Shown: in pieces, positions 1 to 8,253 of the stretch
Layout of the letters: each line of letters begins with the position of its first letter
How positions within the stretch are numbered: position 1 is the stretch's first letter
The notes under the pieces: generated by a model
The model's input: only the letters and a program-made list of their open reading frames with translations
Told to the model about the DNA's origin: nothing
Database searches by the model: none
Program-made: the position numbers and the translations under genes
From: Bacillus marasmi
GTDB lineage: Bacteria > Bacillota > Bacilli > Bacillales > Cytobacillaceae
Assembly: GCF_902168435.1 (NCBI RefSeq)
Contig: NZ_LR656167.1
Span: 62,001-126,000 of the forward strand
Reading direction: 5' to 3'
Length of the DNA stretch: 64,000 nucleotides

Positions 1-894
1 GTTCATTGTTGAACGGCTGTCAGGCGTAGCATGACCATTATAGAACCCGTTGCTTCCGTCAATGACATCGTAAAGAAGCTTCGCTTTTTCTGCGTTAATT
101 TTTTCGACAGCCTCAACACCACCTAGGGAATCAACATGTTCTAACACTAAAGATAATAAGTAGATCGCCAGTGTAGGAGGTGTGTTGTAAAGTGAATTAT
201 TACCAGAATGTGTTTTATAGTCAAGCATAGTTGGAACGCTTTCTGGAGCTTGACCAATTAAATCCTTACGAATAATGACAAGTGTTACGCCAGAAGGACC
301 AAGGTTTTTCTGAGCACCCGCATAGATCATGCCGAATTTATTTACGTCGAATGGTTTACACATAATATCACTTGACATATCGGCAATTAATGGTGCCCCG
401 TTGACTTCAGGGAATGATTGCCATTGTGTGCCGAAAATTGTATTGTTGCTAGTGATATGTAGGTAAGCAGCATCGCTATCTAATTCCACTTTATCTAGGG
501 TAGGAATAGTAGTGTAGTTGTTATCTTTTCCAGTAGCTAGTACAGAAGTTTGACCAACTTTTTTTGCTTCCTTTAATGCCTTTTCAGACCAAGAGCCTGT
601 TAAAACGTAATGTCCAACTTTACCTTCAAGAAGGAGATTCATAGGAATCATTGAAAATTGTGTGCTAGCACCACCTTGTAAAAATAAAATTTCGTATTCA
701 TCTGAAATGTTAAGAAGTTTACGTAGTAGGGCGATTGCTTTGTTATGTACCATTTCGTAATCCTTGCTGCGATGGCTAAGTTCCATCACATTCATACCAG
801 TTCCGTTAAAATCTAACCACTCCTCTTGGGCTTTTTGTAAAACCTCTAGAGGTAAAGCGGCAGGACCCGCATTAAAATTATAGGCGCGTTTCAT
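1..894 (-). CDS. serC: Phosphoserine aminotransferase SerC (partial, C-terminus beyond window)
   Basis: PLP-dependent enzyme converting 3-phosphohydroxypyruvate and glutamate to phosphoserine in cytosolic serine synthesis. The reverse strand reads through 298 codons without a stop, starting MKRAYNFNAGPAALP, the typical SerC N-terminus. The PLP lysine lies in YAGAQKNLGPSG at about residue 196. The family is about 360 aa, so roughly 60 residues are missing beyond position 1. The ATG at 892-894 follows an AGGAGGAA site 6 nt upstream. It lies upstream of hit, as in B. subtilis. Confidence 0.96.
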   Translation of the reverse strand, partial: MKRAYNFNAGPAALPLEVLQKAQEEWLDFNGTGMNVMELSHRSKDYEMVHNKAIALLRKLLNISDEYEILFLQGGASTQFSMIPMNLLLEGKVGHYVLTGSWSEKALKEAKKVGQTSVLATGKDNNYTTIPTLDKVELDSDAAYLHITSNNTIFGTQWQSFPEVNGAPLIADMSSDIMCKPFDVNKFGMIYAGAQKNLGPSGVTLVIIRKDLIGQAPESVPTMLDYKTHSGNNSLYNTPPTLAIYLLSLVLEHVDSLGGVEAVEKINAEKAKLLYDVIDGSNGFYNGHATPDSRSTMN

Positions 895-1010
895 GTTTAT
901 TCCTCCTAAAATGTTTGATTTTTTGACATTTTTCATGGTCTTATCGTACCAAATAAAGAGAATGTCCGTCATTAGAAAATTTAAAATCTTATAATTTTTT
1001 ATTTATTAAA

Positions 1011-1042
1011 AGAAAATAGACTTCCATACAGAGAGAAGTCTA
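1011..1042 (-). terminator. Intrinsic terminator of hit
   Basis: An 8-bp stem (1017-1024 with 1035-1042) is followed on the minus strand by a T-rich tract (TTTTCTTTT). It lies just downstream of the hit stop codon and separates hit from serC transcription. Confidence 0.75.
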
Positions 1043-1052
1043 ATGGTATCCT

Positions 1053-1472
1053 TTACAAATGTTTAGCGATATTTTGGGCCATTGTTTGTAAATCATCAGA
1101 GCTATAATCGTCGTGATGTGTTTTCCAAACTGCCCCGAAGCCGTCACCTTTGCCATACCGAGGGATAAGGTGGAGGTGGTAATGAAAAACCTCCTGACCA
1201 GCTGCTTTACCGTTATTATTTAGTAAATTTAAGCCTTCTGGATTGAATTCTTGTTTAATGGCGTTAGATATCTCAGGAACAACTTCAAAAATATGTTTAG
1301 AGATTTCTGGTGTTAGTTCAAAGACATTTTCTTTATGTATTTTTGGGATGACTAGTGTATGTCCCTTCGTCACTTGACCAATATCAAGAAACGCTAGTAC
1401 ATGTTCATTTTCAAAGACTTTCGCTGAAGGGATTTCTCCGTTGACAATTTTACAAAAAATGCAGTCGCTCAT
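1053..1472 (-). CDS. hit: HIT family nucleotide-binding hydrolase
   Basis: Small cytosolic nucleotide hydrolase of the histidine-triad superfamily (HINT-like, 139 aa). The catalytic motif HYHLHLIPR is seen with His97, His99 and His101. The N-terminal CIFCKIVNGEIPS segment is typical, with Cys4 and Cys7 as candidate zinc ligands. The gene sits between serC and the oppositely oriented ecsABC, as in B. subtilis. The physiological substrate is not known. Own terminator downstream. Confidence 0.95.
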   Translation of the reverse strand: MSDCIFCKIVNGEIPSAKVFENEHVLAFLDIGQVTKGHTLVIPKIHKENVFELTPEISKHIFEVVPEISNAIKQEFNPEGLNLLNNNGKAAGQEVFHYHLHLIPRYGKGDGFGAVWKTHHDDYSSDDLQTMAQNIAKHL

Positions 1473-1535
1473 TCATTTCACCCTTTCGATTAAAAAACTC
1501 TCTTTTCTAAATATTTTAGCATATAATTTCTACTT

Positions 1536-1571
1536 TAAAAAATAGGAAAGACAGGATTCAAACGAATCCTG
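1536..1571 (-). terminator. Intrinsic terminator on the minus strand
   Basis: CAGGATTC/GAATCCTG stem (1552-1559 with 1564-1571, AAAC loop). On the minus strand it is followed by TCTTTCCTATTTTTT. It would end a short transcript coming from the repeat region 1580-1945, which suggests that region is transcribed toward hit. Confidence 0.7.
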
Positions 1572-1579
1572 CCTCCTGA

Positions 1580-1945
1580 AGGGGGGTATTTCATTACTCG
1601 TCTAATTCAGGTTCTTTTCTGCGATAAACACCTCATTTATTTAATAGAAATTAAATAATTAGTGTTTCAAGTGGGTTATTTACGTTGTTCAAAGTGACCA
1701 TCCCCTAATCATAAATAGGTTTTTTACAACTTATTAATGTGGATTGATGATCGTATCTTTAACAAACACCTCATTTGTTTAGTTAAATTAACTGCACAAA
1801 TTCAATTGGTGTAAGGACGTAAATTCATATACATTTTGCAATGTAATCATCCCCTGTTTTAGCAAAATCCCTAAGAATTAACGTTAGTAAATGAACGGGT
1901 CTTTAACAACCACCTCATCCGATTTATGGATTTTTAAAACCATAA
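1580..1945 (-). repeat. Three-unit degenerate repeat with micro-ORFs between hit and ecsA
   Basis: Read on the minus strand, two short boxes alternate with a period of about 140 bp. One box carries GAGGTG(G/T)TTGTTAAAGA (near 1899-1916, 1755-1773 and, weaker, 1612-1630). The other carries AGGGGATG near 1850 and 1707, and a diverged AAGGGG near 1960. In one frame the boxes encode a shared (N/D)EV(V/F)(V/I) segment. The first unit is open (19 aa), the second is interrupted by two in-frame stops, the third is frameshifted. This fills most of the hit-ecsA gap. Nothing else was recognised there. Confidence 0.5.
1884..1943 (-). CDS. Possible 19-aa micro-ORF
   Basis: ATG at 1941-1943, stop at 1884-1886. 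The peptide begins MVLKIHKSDEVVVKD. It is the only intact member of the three-unit repeat. A purine-rich AAGGGG lies 12 nt upstream, longer than ideal spacing. Translation is unproven, and the peptide matches no family I recognise. Confidence 0.25.
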   Translation of the reverse strand: MVLKIHKSDEVVVKDPFIY

Positions 1946-2048
1946 TGAATGTTTACCCCTTCGAAAATTATGATATCCAAAATCGGAAAAGAATATCCAC
2001 TCAATCAAAAAAATTTTTAATTTCGTTTCTCTATCATGACTTCAAGGT

Positions 2049-2076
2049 TTGGAATGAGTTTGAACTTTGGTAAAAT
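2049..2076 (+). promoter_or_regulatory. Sigma-A-type promoter of ecsA
   Basis: TTGGAA, 16-nt spacer, TAAAAT, ending about 30 nt upstream of the ecsA start. Good match to the vegetative consensus. Confidence 0.5.
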
Positions 2077-2107
2077 ATATATATCTGACAAGGGAAGGGC
2101 GTTATGT

Positions 2108-2848
2108 ATGTCTTTACTCAATATTGAAAATCTAACCGGGGGGTATACCCGCAATCCGGTTTTAAAGAGTGTATCGTTTAAAGTAAATAAACAAGAGCTT
2201 GTCGGCTTAATTGGATTAAACGGGGCAGGCAAAAGCACAACGATTAAGCATGTAATTGGTTTAATGGAGCCCCAGAGCGGGAAAATCACGATAAATAACC
2301 AAAGCTTTCATGAAAATAAGGAAGGTTATCGCAAACAATTTAGTTTTGTTCCAGAAACGCCGATATTATATGAAGAATTAACGCTTGAGGAGCATTTAAA
2401 ACTAACAGCAATGGCGTATGGGTTGGATGAAGCTACATATCAAAAAAGAATGGATTTTTTGCTGGATGAATTCAGAATGAAGAAACGGCTTAAATGGTTT
2501 CCTACTCATTTTTCCAAGGGCATGAAGCAAAAAGTCATGATTATGTGCGCTTTTTTAGTCCAGCCTGATTTGTATATCGTCGATGAACCGTTTGTTGGAC
2601 TCGATCCACTTGGGATCCAATCGCTGCTTGATTTAATGAACAAAATGAAGGAAACAGGTGCAGGAATATTAATGTCGACCCATATTCTTGCAACAGCAGA
2701 GCGGTATTGCGACCGTTTTATTATTTTACATAACGGCACGGTTAGAGCAGAAGGGACGTTGAATGAGCTTCGTAAACAATTTGGAATGCCTGACGCAACA
2801 CTTGATGATCTTTATATTCAACTGACAAAGGAAGAAGACTATGTTTGA
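2108..2848 (+). CDS. ecsA: ABC transporter ATP-binding protein EcsA
   Basis: ATPase subunit of the Ecs ABC transporter, which in B. subtilis affects secretion, competence, sporulation and intramembrane proteolysis by RasP. 246 aa. Walker A GLNGAGKST lies near residue 40, Walker B LYIVDEPFVGLDP near 155. The signature motif is divergent (FSKGMKQKV instead of LSGGQ), as expected for EcsA. The ATG at 2108 is chosen because GGAAGGG lies about 8 nt upstream. The open frame extends 24 codons further without a comparable ribosome site. Overlaps ecsB by 8 nt, so the two are probably translationally coupled. Confidence 0.95.
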   Translation: MSLLNIENLTGGYTRNPVLKSVSFKVNKQELVGLIGLNGAGKSTTIKHVIGLMEPQSGKITINNQSFHENKEGYRKQFSFVPETPILYEELTLEEHLKLTAMAYGLDEATYQKRMDFLLDEFRMKKRLKWFPTHFSKGMKQKVMIMCAFLVQPDLYIVDEPFVGLDPLGIQSLLDLMNKMKETGAGILMSTHILATAERYCDRFIILHNGTVRAEGTLNELRKQFGMPDATLDDLYIQLTKEEDYV

Positions 2849-4052
2849 TGAAAGCAAATTGTGGAAGGACAGGTTTAGCCAGTTTACGAAAGAGCTTGGC
2901 CGTTATCTTCGCTATATATTTAATGGTCATCTCGTTGTTGTGTTATTGTTTTTACTTGGCACAGGTGCCTATTATTACGATTTATTTGTAGAGACACTTA
3001 CCTTGGATTTTCCAGCAGCACTGATAATGGCCTTGGTGTTGGGCTTATTTTTAACCCTAAGTCCCATTTATACCTTTTTGCTAGACGCCGATAAAATTTT
3101 TCTATTGCCATTAGAAACCAAGCTTGGCTCCTATTTTAAAAAATCGATTGCAGTTAGTTTTGTGTTTCAACTATATATTTTAGTGATGATTCTAGCCTTG
3201 TTTATGCCGATGTATGTGCAAGTGCATCAAGGGAGCTTTAAGTCTTTCTTTACGTTTTTATTGTTGTTAGCGATCATGAAGCTTTGGAATTTGTTTTCAC
3301 GTTGGCAAATCCAATACCATGTTTCTGAACAGCTTCATGCTTTGGATTCCATTGTTCGTTTTGTGCTGAATGGCTTGTTTGTCTATTTCATGTTGATTGA
3401 AGAGCCTCTATGGATGACTGTCATGTTGGCTCTGATGATTGGGCTTTATGTATACTGGCGCAGAGAAACAAGAAATCGTGGCTTGAAATGGGAGCAATTA
3501 ATTGATTTAGAGGAAAAACGATTGACCTCCTTTTATCGAATCGCAAACTTATTTACGGATGTTCCAAAATTAAAGGACCAGGTAAAACGGCGCAGAGGCC
3601 TTGATTGGATGCTTAACTGGATTTCACTTCGTCAAGAAAACACCTATTTATTTTTATATATGAGCGCGTTTGTTAGAGCAGGGGATTATTTAGGGCTTGT
3701 GTTTAGATTAACGATTATTGGTGGAATTGCTTTGTGGTTAGTCAAATTTGGAATCGGACAGGTATTGATTGTGTTGATTTTCCTTTATTTAACTGGGTTT
3801 CAGCTTTTGCCATTAGCCAATCATCATCAAAATAAACTATGGGTGATGATGTATCCAGTTGCGGAATCTTTGAAATACAAAGCTTTTCAACAGTTATTAT
3901 TAGCTATTTTATTATTTGAAACGGTCATTTTATTTCTGGTTCTATTAGTATCAGGTGCCTATTTGTATGGCTCTATTGCTCTAGGTGCTGGTTTAGCATT
4001 TACCATTTATTTTGTGTTTAGTTACAGCAAGCTGCGATTAAAAAAAATGTGA
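2841..4052 (+). CDS. ecsB: ABC transporter permease EcsB
   Basis: Membrane subunit of the Ecs transporter, 403 aa, close to the B. subtilis protein in length. Several hydrophobic segments are visible (about 28-45, 58-80, 108-130, 160-205, 290-320, 345-395), with a charged cytosolic loop at about 205-265. It overlaps ecsA and is followed by a strong terminator, so ecsAB is one unit and ecsC may be expressed partly separately. Confidence 0.93.
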   Translation: MFDESKLWKDRFSQFTKELGRYLRYIFNGHLVVVLLFLLGTGAYYYDLFVETLTLDFPAALIMALVLGLFLTLSPIYTFLLDADKIFLLPLETKLGSYFKKSIAVSFVFQLYILVMILALFMPMYVQVHQGSFKSFFTFLLLLAIMKLWNLFSRWQIQYHVSEQLHALDSIVRFVLNGLFVYFMLIEEPLWMTVMLALMIGLYVYWRRETRNRGLKWEQLIDLEEKRLTSFYRIANLFTDVPKLKDQVKRRRGLDWMLNWISLRQENTYLFLYMSAFVRAGDYLGLVFRLTIIGGIALWLVKFGIGQVLIVLIFLYLTGFQLLPLANHHQNKLWVMMYPVAESLKYKAFQQLLLAILLFETVILFLVLLVSGAYLYGSIALGAGLAFTIYFVFSYSKLRLKKM

Positions 4053-4061
4053 CGTTTTTTG

Positions 4062-4085
4062 CCCCCTTTTTGAAAGGGGGTTTTT
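4062..4085 (+). terminator. Terminator after ecsB
   Basis: CCCCCTTT/AAAGGGGG stem (4062-4069 with 4073-4080) followed by TTTTT. It lies between ecsB and ecsC and could attenuate read-through into ecsC. Confidence 0.85.
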
Positions 4086-4130
4086 GAAACTTTCGCCTCT
4101 CGATTTCGTAATAAATAAAGGGTGATCAAT

Positions 4131-4847
4131 GTGAATGAATACGAATTAAAAATAAATCAAGAGGTTCAGGAATGGAAACGGAAACTGTCTAAACGTTCGT
4201 CGATTCTGAATCGTGTTTCAAAGAAGGCGCAAACAAAAGTAAATGATATGATTCCGGAAAAGGTTCATCAAGTCGTGACTGAAAGCATGAAGGGACTTGT
4301 AAAAGCGACATTAGTTGGTTCTGATTTTACAACGAAAAAAGGGCAAAGTGTCGGGCTTAGCTTGGCTGAGATGGACGCGGATATGGGTAAAAAGCTTGAG
4401 ACCTTTAGAAAAACAGCGATGCTAGAGGGAGCAGGAACTGGGGCAGGTGGCATACTTTTGGGATTGGCTGACTTCCCGTTATTGCTAACGATTAAAATGA
4501 AGTTTTTATTCGAAGCAGCTGCTAGCTATGGTTTTGATACAAGCAATTATGAGGAGAGATTGTTTCTGCTATATGTATTCCAGTTAGCGTTTTCTAGTGA
4601 TGATACGCGGAAAGAAACACTAGCGATCATTGATAATTGGGATGTGGAAAAGGAGCGTTTGCGTGAACTAGATTGGCGCCAATTTCAGCAGGAGTACCGT
4701 GATTATATTGATTTTGTCAAAATGCTTCAGCTTGTTCCGGGAATTGGCTTAGTCGTTGGTGCAGTCGCAAATTATCGACTTCTCGATCAATTAGGTGAAA
4801 CGGCAATGAATGCTTTTAGGCTTAGAATATTAAAAAATCCCACTTAA
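4131..4847 (+). CDS. ecsC: EcsC family protein
   Basis: 238-aa protein of the EcsC family, found beside ecsAB in Bacillaceae; biochemical function unknown. A central glycine-rich hydrophobic stretch (GAGTGAGGILLGLADFPLLL, about residues 102-121) and a second hydrophobic segment near the C-terminus (LVPGIGLVVGAVANY) suggest membrane association. Start assigned to GTG 4131, which has AAAGGGTGA 5 nt upstream. The in-frame GTG at 4122 lies inside that ribosome site. The stop codon lies in the loop of the terminator shared with the convergent amidohydrolase gene. Confidence 0.9.
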   Translation: MNEYELKINQEVQEWKRKLSKRSSILNRVSKKAQTKVNDMIPEKVHQVVTESMKGLVKATLVGSDFTTKKGQSVGLSLAEMDADMGKKLETFRKTAMLEGAGTGAGGILLGLADFPLLLTIKMKFLFEAAASYGFDTSNYEERLFLLYVFQLAFSSDDTRKETLAIIDNWDVEKERLRELDWRQFQQEYRDYIDFVKMLQLVPGIGLVVGAVANYRLLDQLGETAMNAFRLRILKNPT

Positions 4848-4861
4848 TCGTGGGATTTTTT
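4832..4861. terminator. Bidirectional terminator containing both stop codons
   Basis: 12-bp stem AAAAAATCCCAC/GTGGGATTTTTT with a 6-nt TTAATC loop. The ecsC stop (4845-4847) and the opposite-strand amidohydrolase stop (4844-4846) both fall in the loop. Confidence 0.88.
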
Positions 4862-6019
4862 TTGGTAGTTTACGGCAGCGGTTGCTAATGTTCTTGCTGC
4901 AATCAGCATCGCCCGTTCATCGATATCAAAACGTGGATGGTGATGTGGGTAGGCATCATGAGAGCCAGCACCTGTAAAGAAGAAACTGCCTTTGAGGTTT
5001 TCTAAATAATAGGCAAAATCCTCACCACCCATTTGCGGTTCGGTTTCCTCGACTATTTCAACGCCTGGAACGCTCTTGGCACAGTCCATTAAGAATTCCG
5101 TTTCTTCACGATGATTAACAAGTGCAGGGTAACCACGTTCGTAAACATAATCATATCCACAATCATTTGTGAAGCAAATCCCTTTAGTAATCCGTTCAAT
5201 TTCCTTCTCAATCATCGCCCGAGTATTTTCATTAAAAGTTCGCACTGTTCCAATTAATTTAGCTTTATCAGCAATCACGTTAAAAGCATTATCAGCAACA
5301 AAGGAACCGACTGTGACAACAGCAGAATCAATTGGATTGACCTTGCGGCTCACTATTTGTTGGAGAGTCACAACCAACTGCGCAGCTGTTACGATTGCAT
5401 CTTTTGAAGTATGGGGATGAGCACCGTGACCACCTTTACCGTTGACTGTGATTTCGAAACGGTCGGCAGCAGCCATAATCGGGCCTACCCGAGATTGGAT
5501 TGTTCCGGTTGGGACGGTTGCCCATAAATGTGTTCCGAAGATCGCATCAACTCCATCGAGGCAGCCTGCTTCTATCATTGGCTTAGCGCCTCCAGGGGCA
5601 TATTCCTCAGCGTGTTGATGAATCATAACATAGGTGCCTTCCAAGTCTGCGCGCATTTCGTTGAGATTTTTTGCTAACACAAGCAGTGTCGCTGTATGTC
5701 CATCGTGTCCACAAGCGTGCATGACGCCGGGGACAAGTGATTTATAAGGAGCATCCTTCTCATCTTGGATTGGCAGCGCATCAAAATCAGCGCGAAGAGC
5801 GATGGTGCGACCGGGTTTTGAGCCATAGATTTTTGCTACAACGCCGTTACCACCAATCCGGTCCTGTACCTCAATGCCAAGCTTTTCGTAATATTTCTTG
5901 ATAAAACTTGCAGTTTTTGTTTCCTGGAAGGATAGCTCAGGATGCTGATGCAAATAGCGACGAATCGATACCATTTCGTTAAAGTCATTTTCTAAATTTG
6001 TATAAAGCTTTGCTAACAT
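4844..6019 (-). CDS. M20 family amidohydrolase (YhaA-like)
   Basis: Metal-dependent amidohydrolase of the M20D/N-acyl-amino-acid hydrolase family (391 aa), probably cytosolic, removing acyl groups from amino acids or related amides. Metal-binding and catalytic motifs seen: HACGHDGH, IHQHAEE and GGEDFAYY. The lid or dimerisation insertion (NGKGGHGAHPH) is typical. Start set at ATG 6017-6019, 8 nt after AAAGGAG. A TTG two codons upstream is too close to that site. Convergent with ecsC. The B. subtilis neighbour in this position is yhaA. Exact substrate unknown. Confidence 0.9.
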   Translation of the reverse strand: MLAKLYTNLENDFNEMVSIRRYLHQHPELSFQETKTASFIKKYYEKLGIEVQDRIGGNGVVAKIYGSKPGRTIALRADFDALPIQDEKDAPYKSLVPGVMHACGHDGHTATLLVLAKNLNEMRADLEGTYVMIHQHAEEYAPGGAKPMIEAGCLDGVDAIFGTHLWATVPTGTIQSRVGPIMAAADRFEITVNGKGGHGAHPHTSKDAIVTAAQLVVTLQQIVSRKVNPIDSAVVTVGSFVADNAFNVIADKAKLIGTVRTFNENTRAMIEKEIERITKGICFTNDCGYDYVYERGYPALVNHREETEFLMDCAKSVPGVEIVEETEPQMGGEDFAYYLENLKGSFFFTGAGSHDAYPHHHPRFDIDERAMLIAARTLATAAVNYQKKSHD

Positions 6020-6140
6020 ATTCAACGCTCCTTTACGTAAAATGAGTTGATTTGATTTAAGATTTTGATAATAATTATAACATTGTTTTGTTTAGGATTA
6101 AGACAACGACAGAATATTCTAACTGGAGGAAGAACGTTTG

Positions 6141-6782
6141 ATGAGAAAGTCAAAAATCGCATTTGTGATGTTGTTTATTTCAATCGCAGTTGCAGCTTAT
6201 TTATCAATGATTGCGAAGGTAAGTGGCAAGCTTGGATTTGATGGTCCAATTGCAAGTAGTATTAAGACGATTTTTCCGGAACAAACTCATGAGTTCTTTA
6301 AAATGATCGAAGTTCTTGGTGCAAAACCCGGAATAGGCGTTGTCGGTATCGCAGTGATATTATGGTTATGGTTTAAAAAAAGAAATTACTTTGGAATGGT
6401 TACTGTCCTAATTGCTGTTGCGCTCGGAAATGAACTAAGTAAGTTAATTAAGGACATCATTAAGCGACCGCGACCTGAACTGGAGCATTTAACAGATGTG
6501 GAAAGCTATGGTTTTCCGAGTGGGCATGCAATGGTTGGTGGTATCTTATATATCGTTATTGCTTATTTCTTTTTTAAAGAGATGAAGAATAGAGCAACGA
6601 AATGGCTGGTTGGCTGCTTATTCTTCATAATAATGGGACTTGTTGGTGCAAGTAGAATCGTGCTCCAGGTCCATTATCCATCAGATGTAATGGCGGGTTA
6701 TGCTTTTGGCTATGTTTGGGTATATCTTGTGATTATCGGGTATGAATATATTGATGGAAGAAAGACTAATTTGAGTGTTTAA
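6141..6782 (+). CDS. PAP2 superfamily membrane phosphatase
   Basis: Type 2 phosphatidic acid phosphatase / undecaprenyl-pyrophosphate phosphatase-like protein, 213 aa, with about six hydrophobic segments. The three catalytic motifs are present in order: KDIIKRPRP, YGFPSGHAM and SRIVLQVHYPSDVMAG. It probably dephosphorylates a lipid phosphate at the outer membrane face. GGAGGA lies 10 nt before ATG 6141; a TTG directly before it is an alternative start. Monocistronic, ended by a large hairpin shared with the convergent kinase gene. Confidence 0.9.
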   Translation: MRKSKIAFVMLFISIAVAAYLSMIAKVSGKLGFDGPIASSIKTIFPEQTHEFFKMIEVLGAKPGIGVVGIAVILWLWFKKRNYFGMVTVLIAVALGNELSKLIKDIIKRPRPELEHLTDVESYGFPSGHAMVGGILYIVIAYFFFKEMKNRATKWLVGCLFFIIMGLVGASRIVLQVHYPSDVMAGYAFGYVWVYLVIIGYEYIDGRKTNLSV

Positions 6783-6796
6783 TTCAAAGGAAATAA

Positions 6797-6848
6797 AAAG
6801 AAGCTGACTTCAAATGGCTATTTGCCATTTGAATGACTCAGCTTCTTT
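6797..6848. terminator. Long bidirectional hairpin terminator
   Basis: Outer stem AAAGAAGCTGA/TCAGCTTCTTT and inner stem TTCAAATGGC/GCCATTTGAA around a 5-nt loop, between the convergent PAP2 and histidine kinase genes. Confidence 0.8.
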
Positions 6849-6867
6849 ATTTTTTCTGAAGTAATCG

Positions 6868-8253
6868 TTATTTTTCTATTAAAGGAAATAGAATCGTAAA
6901 GGTTGTTCCTTTATCTAATTCACTTTCGACGGTGATTGTTCCTTTATGGGCTTCTACGAGTGCCTTTACAATTGATAGACCAACCCCGACACCGCCAGTT
7001 TTGCGAGCCCGGGATTTATCGCCCCGGTAAAATCGTTCAAAAATATGGGGGAGATCTTGGCTGGCAATACCGATTCCTTCATCCTTAATTCTAAATCCAC
7101 CCATGCTAATATCCTTGATTGCGGAGATAGTAACTGTTCCGCCTTCCGGTGTGTACTTTAAGGCATTATTAACCACGTTCGTAAGAATTTGTGTTACTTT
7201 ATCAAAATCACCTTTAAAGATGATTTTTTCCTCAGGTATATGAACAATTAAGCTGACGCCTTTTTCTTTAAAAATAGGGGTTTGCAATTGCTGGATTGAA
7301 GAAAGCATTTTATCTGCTTCCAGTTCTGTTTTGTTTAAGCGAATTTGCGGATTTTCAGCTGCTAATAATTTTTCAAGCTCATTTACGAGACGGACGAGCC
7401 TCATTAATTCACTGTGACTTTGCTGAAGTCGGTCAGGAGTGGGCTCCCATATTCCGTCCTGGAATGCTTCAATCTGGCTCCGCAATGTGGCTAAGGGTGT
7501 CCTTAGCTCATGAGCAAGATCGCCGGTAAATTCTTTTCTAAGCCTTTCTTCCTTCTCTAAAGACATGGCTAGTTCATTAAAGGCAACGCCGAGTTGCTTC
7601 ATTTCTTCCGATAAATTGTCGAGCGGAACCCGTACGTTTTGTTTATGCTTAGTTAATTCTTCGACTGCCCCAGAAAGACTGTTCAGTCCAGAGGTGAGTC
7701 GTTTGGAAAATAACATGCTAAATGCCAAGGCGAGAACGATCGTGATGAGCACCGCAATAATAATGTATTTCTGAATCGTCTGCAGAAAGACGGATTCACT
7801 ATCGACGAATCCTTTTGGGTAATAGACCTTTAAGAGTCCGATGGTGTTTCCATCCACTTTTATTAATTCTGATGATGTTTGCCATGTTTCCTCTTGATCC
7901 TGATAGGGGTTCATCCTCATTTCATTATCAGAAGGAATTGGGTCCTCGCTAATGGATGTGGAGTCTATTAGGAGGATTTCGTCTGGCGTATATATTTTAT
8001 AAAATAAGCGATCGGTTGTGCCTTGCTGATAAAGGAGCTGAGTCACACGCTCCCCAGTAAAGGTTCGGTTTTCTTTGTATTCTAGCTTTAAAGCTTTGAT
8101 TAGCTGTGTAATTCTTTCGTTTCGATCTTCGTTAAGATAATGATTAAAGCTGGCTTCAAAGCCCCATTGGATGCTGAAGCTAACAATTAAGATTCCCGAA
8201 AGTGATACTAATAGAAAGTAAAAGAGAATTTTAGCGCGAAGAGTTTTTAGCAT
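6868..8253 (-). CDS. Sensor histidine kinase (HAMP, HisKA, HATPase)
   Basis: Membrane sensor kinase, 461 aa, partner of the response regulator encoded immediately upstream. Order: TM1 about 10-30, extracytoplasmic sensor about 31-160, TM2 about 162-184, HAMP about 185-235, HisKA with phospho-acceptor His248 in DLAHELRTPL, then an ATPase domain with N box, DEGIGI and GVGVGLSIV G boxes. Start is ATG 8251-8253, preceded by GGAGGAG at 6 nt. This makes a 23-nt overlap with the regulator gene and suggests coupling. BaeS-like in domain order; signal unknown. Confidence 0.93.
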   Translation of the reverse strand: MLKTLRAKILFYFLLVSLSGILIVSFSIQWGFEASFNHYLNEDRNERITQLIKALKLEYKENRTFTGERVTQLLYQQGTTDRLFYKIYTPDEILLIDSTSISEDPIPSDNEMRMNPYQDQEETWQTSSELIKVDGNTIGLLKVYYPKGFVDSESVFLQTIQKYIIIAVLITIVLALAFSMLFSKRLTSGLNSLSGAVEELTKHKQNVRVPLDNLSEEMKQLGVAFNELAMSLEKEERLRKEFTGDLAHELRTPLATLRSQIEAFQDGIWEPTPDRLQQSHSELMRLVRLVNELEKLLAAENPQIRLNKTELEADKMLSSIQQLQTPIFKEKGVSLIVHIPEEKIIFKGDFDKVTQILTNVVNNALKYTPEGGTVTISAIKDISMGGFRIKDEGIGIASQDLPHIFERFYRGDKSRARKTGGVGVGLSIVKALVEAHKGTITVESELDKGTTFTILFPLIEK

